Position numbers and translations under genes: made by a program. This document shows positions 52,242-61,686 of a DNA stretch of 64,000 bases, piece by piece. A model generated the notes under the pieces. That model saw only the letters and a program-made list of their open reading frames with translations. It did not search any database and was not told the DNA's origin. Position 1 is the stretch's first letter. The number at the start of each line of letters is the position of its first letter. Source of the DNA: Leucobacter sp. OLIS6 (GTDB lineage Bacteria; Actinomycetota; Actinomycetes; Actinomycetales; Microbacteriaceae). The DNA lies in the NCBI RefSeq assembly GCF_002752355.1, contig NZ_MRAV01000001.1, forward strand, positions 124,001 through 188,000, written 5' to 3'.

Positions 52242-52381
52242 CGCCGGATTTCGTCGAGACCGAGTTCGTGGGGGGGGGGAAGCTCCCATCGCGAACCCAT
52301 TCCCGGACTCGTGTCAGCATATGATCGACTGGCGCCCGATGCTCGCGGCGCACCATCATCACCGAACGAATTGGTACCCGT

Positions 52382-52735
52382 ATGTCGCACCCGCAGCAGC
52401 CCGTCGATCCGAGCCAGCCCCAGGCCCAGCAGCAGCCGGCCCAAGCGCCGCTCCCGCAGCAGCCCTACCAGCCGCCGCAGGCGCCCCAGAAGAAGGCCAT
52501 CACGGCGATGCGCCAGGGCGTCATCTCGATCATCACGGGCGGCGTCTCGCTCTTCCTCTTCCCCGCGATCCTCGGCACGATCGGCTTCATCGTCGGCATC
52601 TCGGCCATCGTGCTCTCGATCAAGGAGATGAACGCGGGAGCGAAGAATCCGGCGCCGCTGATCCTCGGGATCCTCGGCACCATCATGGGCGCGGTCGGAG
52701 TCGGCGGGGCGCTCCTGCTCCAGTTCGCCCGATAG
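52382..52735 (+). CDS. Small Gln/Pro-rich membrane protein (DUF4190-like)
   Basis: A 117-residue protein: a Pro/Gln-rich cytosolic N-terminus (about 38 residues) and two hydrophobic helices (about 45-72 and 92-115) joined by a short SIKEMNAGAKNP loop. This is the layout of DUF4190-type proteins, whose role is unknown. It stands alone. Confidence 0.7.
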   Translation: MSHPQQPVDPSQPQAQQQPAQAPLPQQPYQPPQAPQKKAITAMRQGVISIITGGVSLFLFPAILGTIGFIVGISAIVLSIKEMNAGAKNPAPLILGILGTIMGAVGVGGALLLQFAR

Positions 52736-52805
52736 GGCCCGCGGTGCCGGTGATCCGGTACTCGGGGCCGATCCGCGAAGTCGGATTCGCCCCTAGCGTC
52801 GAAGG

Positions 52806-53576
52806 GTGACCGTGCAGATCCCTTCGACCCGACCGACCCGAGCGGGCCGTGCGCTGACCGCCGCCGCCGCGCTCGCCCTCGCCGCCGCGCTGGCGATCAT
52901 CTGGGCGGGGCGACTCCTCCTCGAGCGACCCGTCTACGTCAGCGAACTGGGGGCGGAGGAGCCGACGGCCCGGTGGTTCAAGTACGCCCTGCTGCTGATC
53001 GTGTTCGGAGGTGCGATCGTCGCCTGGCGGGCGAGGGGCGTTCGCCTGCGGCGACGGGACGCGATGTTCGTGCGGCCGGCGGTGCTGCTCGCGATCTCCT
53101 CCGCCTGCTTCTTCGTCGCATCCCAGGAGCCCTGCACTTCGGGGTGCCCGATCCCGTTCGCGGACGAGATCCGCTGGCAGGACCTCGTGCACACCTCTTC
53201 GGCCGTGATCGCCTTCGGGGCCGCGGCGCTCGCGATGCTGGCGGTCGCGTGCAGCGACGCGGACCGGTCGCTTCGCCGAATTTCGCTGGGGGCTGCCGGC
53301 TCGGTGGCGGTGATCGCTGCGACCGGCGGGATCTTCTCGCTGCTGCGGTTCCGCACCGACATCGGCGGCCTGCTGGAGTTCGTCGCGACCTCGATCGGGG
53401 TGCTCTGGCTGCTGTGGTTCGGGCTCCGAGTGCAGGCCGGTTCCGGCCGGAGCCGCTCGATCGCCGCGACCGTGCACGCCCCGGCCGGACCGGGGCGTGC
53501 ACGGCGCGGCCGCGGCCGGAGCGCTGAGACTAGCCCTGCACCGCGGCGAAGCGGCGCTGCACGTCCTCCCAGTTGA
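52806..53576 (+). CDS. DUF998-like integral membrane protein
   Basis: A 256-residue protein from GTG 52806 with about six hydrophobic helices and a cysteine pair in QEPCTSGCPIPF, followed by HTSSAVIAFG, typical of the DUF998 group. Function unknown. The Arg/Pro-rich tail runs into the convergent sodA gene, overlapping it by 47 bases; the true stop could be earlier if the tail is an annotation artefact, but no earlier stop is in frame. Confidence 0.7.
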   Translation: MTVQIPSTRPTRAGRALTAAAALALAAALAIIWAGRLLLERPVYVSELGAEEPTARWFKYALLLIVFGGAIVAWRARGVRLRRRDAMFVRPAVLLAISSACFFVASQEPCTSGCPIPFADEIRWQDLVHTSSAVIAFGAAALAMLAVACSDADRSLRRISLGAAGSVAVIAATGGIFSLLRFRTDIGGLLEFVATSIGVLWLLWFGLRVQAGSGRSRSIAATVHAPAGPGRARRGRGRSAETSPAPRRSGAARPPS

Positions 53577-54129
53577 CGAGGTTCCAGAACGCGTTCACGT
53601 AGTCGGCGCGCACGTTCGCGTAGTCGAGGTAGTAGGCGTGCTCCCAGACGTCGAGCTGCAGCAGCGGCGTGACACCCATGGGGGCGTTGCCCTGCTGGTC
53701 GAAGAGCTGGAAGATCACCGGCCGCTTGCCGAGCTCGTCCCACGCGAGCACCGACCAACCGGAACCCTGCACGCCGAGCGCGGTCGCCGTGAAGTGGGCG
53801 CGGAACCGCTCGATCGATCCGAAGTGCTCACCGAGCGACTCGGCGAGGGCGCCCTCGGGATCTCCGCCGCCGTTCGGCGACAGGTTCTCCCAGAAGATGC
53901 TGTGGTTGAGGTGCCCGCCGAGGTTGAAGGCGAGGTCCTTCTCGAGCTTGTTGACGTTCGCCAGGTCGCCGCTCTCGCGGGCGTCGGCGAGCTGCGCGAG
54001 CGCGGTGTTCGCGCCGGTCACGTAGGCCTGGTGATGCTTGGAGTGGTGCAGCTCCATGATCCGCGCCGAGATGTGGGGCTCGAGGGCGCTGTAGTCGTAG
54101 GGCAGGTCGGGAAGGGTGTATTCGGGCAT
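53530..54129 (-). CDS. sodA: Superoxide dismutase (Mn/Fe type)
   Basis: A 199-residue dismutase with all four metal ligands: H28 (MELHHSKHH), H76 (GGHLNHSIFW), D160 and H164 (DVWEHAYY). The residues GGGDPEG and QGSGW suggest a manganese-type active site. It converts superoxide to peroxide and oxygen in the cytosol. It lies 68 bases after the SoxR-governed ferredoxin/flavin-reductase operon on the same strand, so read-through would link it to redox stress. Confidence 0.95.
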   Translation of the reverse strand: MPEYTLPDLPYDYSALEPHISARIMELHHSKHHQAYVTGANTALAQLADARESGDLANVNKLEKDLAFNLGGHLNHSIFWENLSPNGGGDPEGALAESLGEHFGSIERFRAHFTATALGVQGSGWSVLAWDELGKRPVIFQLFDQQGNAPMGVTPLLQLDVWEHAYYLDYANVRADYVNAFWNLVNWEDVQRRFAAVQG

Positions 54130-54197
54130 TGCGATTCCTTTTCTGTCGGCCGCGACGGGTGGCCGCGGCGGGTCGGGGTGCGCGTCGGACGCGCGGC

Positions 54198-54704
54198 TCA
54201 GAGCACGGATCCGGCGTTCCGGAAGGTGCGATCGAGGTAGATCATCGGCTGGGTCGCAGGTGCCGGAGCCTCCGTGAGGATCTCGACCACCTCCGCGACG
54301 ACGAGCATCGAGGAACCCACCGGGACCTGCTGAATGCTGCGGCTGCGGAGCGCGACCCGCACGCTCTCGAGGTGGGGTTCGCCGGTGTCGAGCGTGCGCC
54401 AGCCCTGCGCGGTGGTGAAGCGCTCGCCGCCGGACACCGCGAATTCACGGGCGATCGGCGCGTGCCGGGCGTCGAGGAGGTGGACGAGGAACGAGTCGGC
54501 CGCGAGGATCCGCCCGGCGCTGCCGGTGGTGCGCGTGACCGAGAAGACGAGTGCCGCGGGATCGACGGCGACGGAGGCGACGCTGGAGGCGGTGAGGCCG
54601 ACCGGCCCCTCGGGCGTCGCCGCGGTGATGAGGGCGATGCCGGCGGGATGCTCCCGGAACGCGGCCTTGAACTCGGTCGCGAGGTCGGTGGCGGTGAGGG
54701 TCAT
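54198..54704 (-). CDS. Flavin reductase domain protein
   Basis: A 168-residue protein with the flavin-reductase-like split-barrel pattern: FREHPAGIALITAATPEGPVGLTASSVASVAVDP near the front, FLVHLLDARH in the middle. Such enzymes supply reduced FMN/FAD or are small NAD(P)H:flavin oxidoreductases. ATG 54704 overlaps the ferredoxin reductase stop. It belongs to the SoxR-controlled operon. Confidence 0.85.
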   Translation of the reverse strand: MTLTATDLATEFKAAFREHPAGIALITAATPEGPVGLTASSVASVAVDPAALVFSVTRTTGSAGRILAADSFLVHLLDARHAPIAREFAVSGGERFTTAQGWRTLDTGEPHLESVRVALRSRSIQQVPVGSSMLVVAEVVEILTEAPAPATQPMIYLDRTFRNAGSVL

Positions 54705-56164
54705 CGGGCGTTCTCCAGTGCTGCTGCGGGGTCGGGGGCCGAGGGGGCTTCGTCGGACACCGGGTCGGGCGCCGCTGCGCAGCGGAGCAGCTCGGCTCGG
54801 TCGGCGATCTTGGTGCGCTCCCGTTCGCGGATCGCGCCGAGGGTCCGTTCGGCGGTGTCGATCCGCAGCCACCCGGCCCAGTCGACCCGGGCGTCGAGGC
54901 GCGAGAGGAGGGTTTCGCGCTCGGCCGCGGGCGCGCGTTCGGCGCCGCGCCCGGGGCGCGATCCACCGGACTCGAGGTCGGCGAACAGGCTCGCGACGGT
55001 CTCCGCGGCATCGGACTTGGTCGAGCCGATGAGGCCGACCGGTCCGCGGCGGATCCAGCCGGTGGCGTACAGCCGGGGGATCGGCGCGCCGCCCGGGTCC
55101 AGCACGCGTCCGTCGGCCTCGGGGATCCGCCCGAGCGCCTCATCGAACGGGACGCCTCGGACCGGGGAGGATCGGTAGCCGATGGTGCGGTAGACCGCAC
55201 CGACCTCGTGCCGGACGGTCTCGCCCGTGCCGGCGTACCGGCCGAGCGCGTCGGCACGCGTGCGTTCCGCTTCGAGGGCGGTGACGCGGTCCGGCCCGAT
55301 GAGCCGCGCGGGCTGCTGCCCGAAGTGGAGGTGCACGCGGCGCGAAGCGGTGCGGTCGGCGGGATCGATCGCCGCCCATTCCCGCAGCGTCTCGACGATC
55401 AGGCGCCGCTGAGTGAACTGCGCGATCATGCGTTCGGTGTGCTCGTCGGGTCCGACCTCGGCGGGATCCACGATCACGTCGACGTCGTGCCTGGTGCCGA
55501 GCTCGCGCAGTTCCAGCGGTGAGAATCGCACGTCGGCGGGGCCGCGCCGGATGAGCAGGTGCAGGTCGCGCAGCGGGTTCTGCGCGAAAGCGGCCTCGAC
55601 GTGGTCGGGGATGTCGGTGTGCGCGAGGTGCTCGGCGTGGGTGATGAGCATGCGGGCTACGTCGAGCGCCACGTTGCCGGCGCCGATCACCGCGACGGAT
55701 TCGGCGTCGAGCGGCCACTCGGGCGCCGCGTCGGGATGGCCGTCGTACCAGGCCACGAAGTCGGCGCCGCCGAAGGATCCGGGCAGGTCGGCGCCGGGGA
55801 TCCCGAGCTCCGCATCGCGGTCGGCGCCGGTGGCGAGCACGACCGCGTCGTACGCGTTCCGGAGCTCGTCGATCGTGAGGTCCGCGCCGATCTCGACGTT
55901 GCAGTGCAGCCGGATGCCGGGATGCTCGAGCACGCGGTGCAGCGCGTCCTGGATCTTCTTGATCCGGGGGTGGTCGGGCGAGACCCCGTAGCGCACGAGG
56001 CCGTAGGGGGCGGGGAGCTTCTCGAACAGGTCGACGCGCGCCCCGGGGTCGCGGGCGAGGATCAGGTCGGCGGCGTAGACGCCGGCCGGGCCGGCGCCGA
56101 CGATCGCGATGACCGGCGCGGCCGTGGCGGCCCCGGACGCTCGATCGGGGGAGGCGGCCGTCAT
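54701..56164 (-). CDS. fprA: Ferredoxin-NADP+ reductase (adrenodoxin-reductase type)
   Basis: A 487-residue flavoprotein. FAD-binding [14 protein letters not shown] near residues 19-31, [14 protein letters not shown] soon after, NADP-binding [17 protein letters not shown] in the middle and a late [18 protein letters not shown] are those of FprA-like reductases. A C-terminal extension of about 60 residues (Arg/Ala-rich) is longer than usual. It passes electrons between NADPH and the ferredoxin encoded just upstream (four-base overlap). Confidence 0.92.
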   Translation of the reverse strand: MTAASPDRASGAATAAPVIAIVGAGPAGVYAADLILARDPGARVDLFEKLPAPYGLVRYGVSPDHPRIKKIQDALHRVLEHPGIRLHCNVEIGADLTIDELRNAYDAVVLATGADRDAELGIPGADLPGSFGGADFVAWYDGHPDAAPEWPLDAESVAVIGAGNVALDVARMLITHAEHLAHTDIPDHVEAAFAQNPLRDLHLLIRRGPADVRFSPLELRELGTRHDVDVIVDPAEVGPDEHTERMIAQFTQRRLIVETLREWAAIDPADRTASRRVHLHFGQQPARLIGPDRVTALEAERTRADALGRYAGTGETVRHEVGAVYRTIGYRSSPVRGVPFDEALGRIPEADGRVLDPGGAPIPRLYATGWIRRGPVGLIGSTKSDAAETVASLFADLESGGSRPGRGAERAPAAERETLLSRLDARVDWAGWLRIDTAERTLGAIRERERTKIADRAELLRCAAAPDPVSDEAPSAPDPAAALENAR

Positions 56165-56487
56165 ACCGTGACCTCCTGCGGGGGCAGGGCCGCCACGATC
56201 GGGTGATCGCCCGGGATCGGTCCGGTGCGCGCGGCTCCGCCCGGTGCTCCGGCCTGGTCGAAGAACTCGACGTTGGCCCGGTAGTAGTCGGCCCAGACCT
56301 CGGGCAGGTCGTCCTCGTAGTAGATGGCCTCGACGGGGCAGACGGGTTCGCAGGCGCCGCAGTCGACGCACTCGTCGGGGTGGATGTACAGCATCCGATC
56401 CCCCTCGTAGATGCAGTCGACGGGGCACTCGTCGACGCAGGCGCGGTCCTTGAGGTCCACGCACGGCAGCGCGATCACGTAGGTCAC
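56161..56487 (-). CDS. fdxA: Seven-iron/bacterial-type ferredoxin
   Basis: A 108-residue ferredoxin from GTG 56487 with a near-perfect ribosome site AAGGAGG five bases away. Cysteines at 9, 17, 21, 25, 40, 43, 46 and 50 include the C..C..C...CP cluster motif [20 protein letters not shown], matching FdxA-type ferredoxins of actinobacteria. It is first in the SoxR-controlled operon with its reductase. Confidence 0.92.
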   Translation of the reverse strand: MTYVIALPCVDLKDRACVDECPVDCIYEGDRMLYIHPDECVDCGACEPVCPVEAIYYEDDLPEVWADYYRANVEFFDQAGAPGGAARTGPIPGDHPIVAALPPQEVTV

Positions 56488-56545
56488 GCGCACCTCCTTC
56501 GTTCGGCATCGGGTCCCGGAATCGGCCCCGCTCCGGTAGGCTAAA

Positions 56546-56565
56546 ACCTCAAGTCGGCTTGAGGT
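56546..56565 (-). promoter_or_regulatory. SoxR operator of the fdxA-fprA operon and soxR
   Basis: ACCTCAAGTCGGCTTGAGGT lies between fdxA (leftward) and soxR (rightward). Towards fdxA it is framed by TTGACC and TAGCCT with a 19-base spacer, the arrangement activated by oxidised SoxR. It matches the box at 24587-24606. Confidence 0.85.
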
Positions 56566-56584
56566 CAAATCGAAGGGGTGGGCG

Positions 56585-57043
56585 ATGGTCGCGGAGCGCA
56601 TGCACAGTCCGGAGGAGCTGCTGAGCGTCGGCGAGATGAGCCGGCGCACCGGGGTGCCGGTCTCCTCGCTGCACTACTACGAGGGGCTCGGGCTCATCGC
56701 CTCGCAGCGGACCGCGGGCAACCAGCGTCGGTACCCGCGCCACATGCTGCGCCGCGTCGCGCTCATCTCGGTGGCGAAGCGGCTCGGGATCCCGCTCGAC
56801 GACGTGCGCGACGCCTTCGCCGACGTGCCGCTCTCGACCATGCCGAGCCATGAGGACTGGCAGCGCGCCTCGCGCCAGTGGAAGAAGACGCTCGAGCAGC
56901 GCAGGCGGGGGATCGAACGGCTCGAACAGGAGCTGACCGGCTGCATCGGCTGCGGCTGCCTGTCGATGAGGGCCTGCAACCTGCTGAACCCCGACGACGA
57001 GCTCGGCGAGACCGGCTCGGGTGCGCGGCGCGTGCCCGTGTGA
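56585..57043 (+). CDS. soxR: Redox-sensitive MerR-family activator SoxR
   Basis: A 152-residue MerR-type regulator: helix-turn-helix [25 protein letters not shown] (about residues 14-38) and the SoxR [2Fe-2S] site C120-x2-C123-x-C125-x5-C131 ([12 protein letters not shown]). It senses redox-active compounds or superoxide by cluster oxidation. Its box overlaps its own promoter region and drives fdxA-fprA-flavin reductase; a second box drives the MFS gene at 23093-24571. Confidence 0.95.
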   Translation: MVAERMHSPEELLSVGEMSRRTGVPVSSLHYYEGLGLIASQRTAGNQRRYPRHMLRRVALISVAKRLGIPLDDVRDAFADVPLSTMPSHEDWQRASRQWKKTLEQRRRGIERLEQELTGCIGCGCLSMRACNLLNPDDELGETGSGARRVPV

Positions 57044-57068
57044 CCGCGCGGTCGCTACGATCGGGGGC

Positions 57069-58106
57069 ATGGCACCGGAGCGCAGGCGGCAATCACGTCC
57101 GATCATCGTCGTGGGTGCCGGCGTCGTGGGCGCGGCGATCGCGTGCCACCTGGCCCGCGAGGACCGCCCCGTGGTCGTGCTCGACGGCGCCCGACCGGGC
57201 AGCGGCGCGACCGGCGACTCGTTCGCGTGGATCGGGCTCGCGAAGAACCGCGCCGACGTCTTCGCGGATCCGCTGCGGCAGCTCGGTGCCGAGGAATTCG
57301 ACCGGCTCGTGCAGGACCTGCCCGAACCGGTCGGCCTGCGACGGTCGGGCGCGATCACCTGGGAGGACACGGTCGCGCGGACCCGGGCCTTCGTCGCGGC
57401 CCACCGCGCCCGCGGGCACGCGGTCGAGCTGCTGAGCGCTGCGGCCGCGCTCGAACGGGAGCCCGCGTTGCGCTGGGCACCGGACGTCGTGGCCTTCGCG
57501 CCGGACGACGGAGGTGTCGACCCCGTCGCCCTCACCCGGGCCATGCTCCGCGATGCCGAAGCGCACTGCGCGGAGATCCGGCTCGAGGAGCCCGTCGGAT
57601 CCGTCATCGTCGAGGAGGGGCGCGTCGTCGGCGTCGAGACCTCCGCGGGCGAGGTGCGCGGCTCGACGGTCGTGCTGGCCGCCGGAACGGCGATCCCTGC
57701 GCTCGCCGCGACCGCCGGCGTGCGCGCAGAGGTCGAGAGCTCCCCGTGCGCGCTGATCCGGTTCCGGACCCCGGAGCCGCTGGTGCGCGGGATCCTCTCG
57801 ACCCCGGACTTCGAGATCCGGCAGCTCGACGACACGACGCTGATCGCCGCCGAGGACGTGCCGCCCGGGTTCGACGGCGACCCGCGCGAACTCGCCGAGC
57901 CGACGCTGCGCGCGATCCGCGAGGAACTGCGCGGCGGGGACCGGGTCGAGCTGATCGACGCGGTCATCGCGGATCGACCGATCCCGGCGGGCGGGCGGCT
58001 GCTCGGTTTCGCCGACGGGATCGACGGGCTGTACCTGGCCGCGGTCCACCCGGCGATCATGCTCGCGGGTGCGATCGGCGCCCGCGTCGCGCGCGATCTC
58101 GCCTGA
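57069..58106 (+). CDS. FAD-dependent amino-acid-oxidase-like oxidoreductase (DAO family)
   Basis: A 345-residue flavoprotein: N-terminal dinucleotide fold PIIVVGAGVVGAAIACHLA, GSGATGDSFAWIG (flavin-binding) near residue 42, and a late IDGLYLAAVHPAIMLAGAIG. The DAO family oxidises amino acids or related amines. ATG 57069 follows TCGGGGGC. It begins 25 bases after soxR and may be co-transcribed with it; substrate unknown. Confidence 0.85.
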   Translation: MAPERRRQSRPIIVVGAGVVGAAIACHLAREDRPVVVLDGARPGSGATGDSFAWIGLAKNRADVFADPLRQLGAEEFDRLVQDLPEPVGLRRSGAITWEDTVARTRAFVAAHRARGHAVELLSAAAALEREPALRWAPDVVAFAPDDGGVDPVALTRAMLRDAEAHCAEIRLEEPVGSVIVEEGRVVGVETSAGEVRGSTVVLAAGTAIPALAATAGVRAEVESSPCALIRFRTPEPLVRGILSTPDFEIRQLDDTTLIAAEDVPPGFDGDPRELAEPTLRAIREELRGGDRVELIDAVIADRPIPAGGRLLGFADGIDGLYLAAVHPAIMLAGAIGARVARDLA

Positions 58107-58206
58107 GCGCTCGGGAACGGCGGTTTCCTGACTTCAGTTAGGATCGTGTGAGCATCTCCCGACCCGCGCCTACCGGAGGCGCACGCATCCCCCTCGGAGC
58201 CCGCAC

Positions 58207-59603
<1,397 letters not shown>

Positions 59604-59616
<13 letters not shown>

Positions 59617-60893
59617 GCCGCCGTCTCGGTTCCGGTCTCGACCGGCGGCAGGAACGCCGCCGCGATCCAGGTGGTGATCGGCATCGCGAGCACGAGGCCG
59701 ATGCTGCCGCAGAGGGTGCGCACGATCTCGGTCACCAGGTCATCGCCGGTCAGCGTCGAGAGCAGCGGCCGGTCGGTCAGGGCGAGCAGGATCAGGACCC
59801 CGAGGGATGCGCCGGCGTAGGCGAACACGATCGTGTAGACGGTCGAAGCGATGTGGTCGCGGCCGATGCGCATCGCCCGCTTCGCGATCTCGCCGCGTCC
59901 GAGGTGCGGGGCCGCCGCGCGCAGCTCCCAGACCGCGGAGGCCTGGGTGATGGTGACGTCGTTCAGCACCCCGAGCCCGGCGATGATGATCGCGCAGGTC
60001 AGCATGCCCCGGAAGTCGATGCTCCCGGCGACGCCCGAGAGGCGCGCTGCGGCCTCGTCGCCGAGCCCGCTGAGCCGCGTCGCGTGCACCGCGAGGGTCG
60101 AGATCCCCGCGGTGATGAGGATCCCGCACAGCGTCCCGACGAGCGCGGCCGTGGTGCGCAGGTTGGGGCCGTGCACCGGGTAGAGGATGATGAACACGAT
60201 CGCGAAGGAGCCGACGATGCCCACCAGCGCACCGGGTGCACCGGTCACGATGGCGGGCAGGACGAAGGCGAGGATCACGCCCCCGCTGAGCGCGAGCGCC
60301 CCGAGGGCGAGCAGGCCGCGCAGGCGCCCGACGGCGAGCAGCACCACGAGGAACAGTGCCGAGAGCACGACGAGGGCGAGTCCGCGATGGATCCCCGAGA
60401 TGCTGTAGCTGTAACGCTCGGACGCCGCTCCGTCGGAGGCGCGCGGGTCACCCGCGGGCGGTTCTGCGCGCGGCGCCCCGAGCAGCTCGACGGTATCGCG
60501 CGGTTGGAGCCCCGACGATGCGAGCGAGCCGCGGGCCGGGACGTCGATCACCCGGCCGGTGTCCGGCCCGGAGGTGATGCCGATCCCGATCGTGAGGCAG
60601 GAGCGGTCGGGATCGGCCCCGGATGTCGCGGCACCGGTCCGCGGCTGCGTCCCGTCGCCGCAGCCGGTGTCGACGCTGACGACCTCGCCCTCGACGAAGA
60701 TGGTGCCCGGCCCCGCGAACGGCACCCGCTCGATCACCTTGGCCGCTTCGCCCGCGTTCGGCCAGAGCAGCGCGAGTCCGAGGCCGGTGAGGAGCGCCAC
60801 CGCGAGCAGCAGCGGGAGCGCGACCCGGACGGCGGTGCGGGAGTGCTCGAGGCCCGTCGGCGGTCGTCCGTGGCCGTGCGTGTGCTTGTCCAT
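59604..60893 (-). CDS. YibE/F-family membrane protein under Zur-like operator
   Basis: A 429-residue membrane protein from ATG 60893 (a second ATG at 60905 is in frame). The N-terminus MDKHTHGHG is His-rich (H4, H6, H8). An external or lumenal beta region follows (GTIFVEGEVVSVDTGCGDG), then about eight membrane helices with GLGVLNDVTITQASAVWEL and the end of the YibE/F pattern. YibE/F function is unknown to me. Its start codon is inside a palindrome related to the Zur-like box of the peptide operons. It converges on the 58207 gene (13-bp overlap). Confidence 0.8.
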
Positions 60894-60909
60894 AATGATT
60901 CTCATTATG
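60891..60909 (-). promoter_or_regulatory. Second Zur/Fur-type operator, overlapping the YibE/F start
   Basis: CATAATGATTCTCATTATG is a palindrome with 8-base arms around TTC. On the minus strand it shares the core TGAGAATCATT with 34185-34199. It covers both candidate start codons; a -10-like CATAAT (60904-60909, minus) is inside it. A bound repressor would block transcription. Confidence 0.7.
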
Positions 60910-60920
60910 GACTATGTCGG

Positions 60921-60990
60921 CGCCCCGACGCGGCCGCCCCGACGCGGCCGCCCCGACGCGGCCGCCCCGACGCGGACGCCCCTACGCGGC
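60921..60990. repeat. Five tandem copies of a 14-bp unit
   Basis: CGCCCCGACGCGGC is repeated at 60921, 60935 and 60949; the copies at 60963 and 60977 have one change each. The last copy includes the stop codon of kdpE. The array separates kdpE from the YibE/F operator. Confidence 0.85.
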
Positions 60991-61686
60991 GGTGCCGCCC
61001 CCGTCGAGCCGCAGCCGGTACCCCATGCCTGCCTCGGTGAGCAGGTAGCGCGGGCGGGCGGGATCCGGCTCGAGCTTCTTGCGCAGCTGAGAGAGGTAGA
61101 GCCGGAGGTAGCCGGTGTCGGTGACGTGCTCCGAGCCCCAGATGCTCGTGAGCAGCAGGTGCCGGGTGACGAGTCGGCCCTCGTTGCGCACGAGGAGTTC
61201 GAGCACCTGCCACTCGGTCGGGGTGAGCCGGATCGTCTGCGCCGCGCCGTCGACGGTGCGGGTCACGGTGCGCGCGGCGAGATCCACCGTCGTGTCCCCG
61301 AACGAGACCACCGGGGTTTGCTCGGGCTGCGCCCGGCGCCGGGTGAGCGCGCGCACCCGAGCGAGCAGCTCGTCGATGGAGAACGGCTTCGTCACGTAGT
61401 CGTCGGCCCCGGCGTCGAGCGCCTCGACCTTGTCGGCGGCGTCGGTGCGCCCCGAGACGACGAGGATCGGCACCTCCGACCAGCCGCGGATCGCCTGGAT
61501 CACTTCGACCCCGTCGAGATTCGGCATGCCGAGATCGAGCAGCACGAGGTCGGGCCGGTGGTCGACCGCGGCTCCGATGGCCTCGGCGCCGTCGGAGGCG
61601 ACGGCGACGTCGTATCCCTTGGCGGCCAGCGTGATCCGCAGCGCGCGGAGGATCTGCGGGTCGTCGTCGGCGATCAGGATCCTCAT
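60982..61686 (-). CDS. kdpE: Response regulator KdpE
   Basis: A 234-residue OmpR/PhoB-type regulator: receiver with DDD (7-9), phosphoacceptor D51 (LLDLGMP), K in TKPFS; winged-helix with LTPTEWQVLELLVRNEGRLVT and YLRLYLSQLRKKLEPD. It is coupled to kdpD by an ATGA overlap. KdpE activates the kdp potassium-uptake operon; that operon is not visible here. Confidence 0.93.
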   Translation of the reverse strand: MRILIADDDPQILRALRITLAAKGYDVAVASDGAEAIGAAVDHRPDLVLLDLGMPNLDGVEVIQAIRGWSEVPILVVSGRTDAADKVEALDAGADDYVTKPFSIDELLARVRALTRRRAQPEQTPVVSFGDTTVDLAARTVTRTVDGAAQTIRLTPTEWQVLELLVRNEGRLVTRHLLLTSIWGSEHVTDTGYLRLYLSQLRKKLEPDPARPRYLLTEAGMGYRLRLDGGGTAA

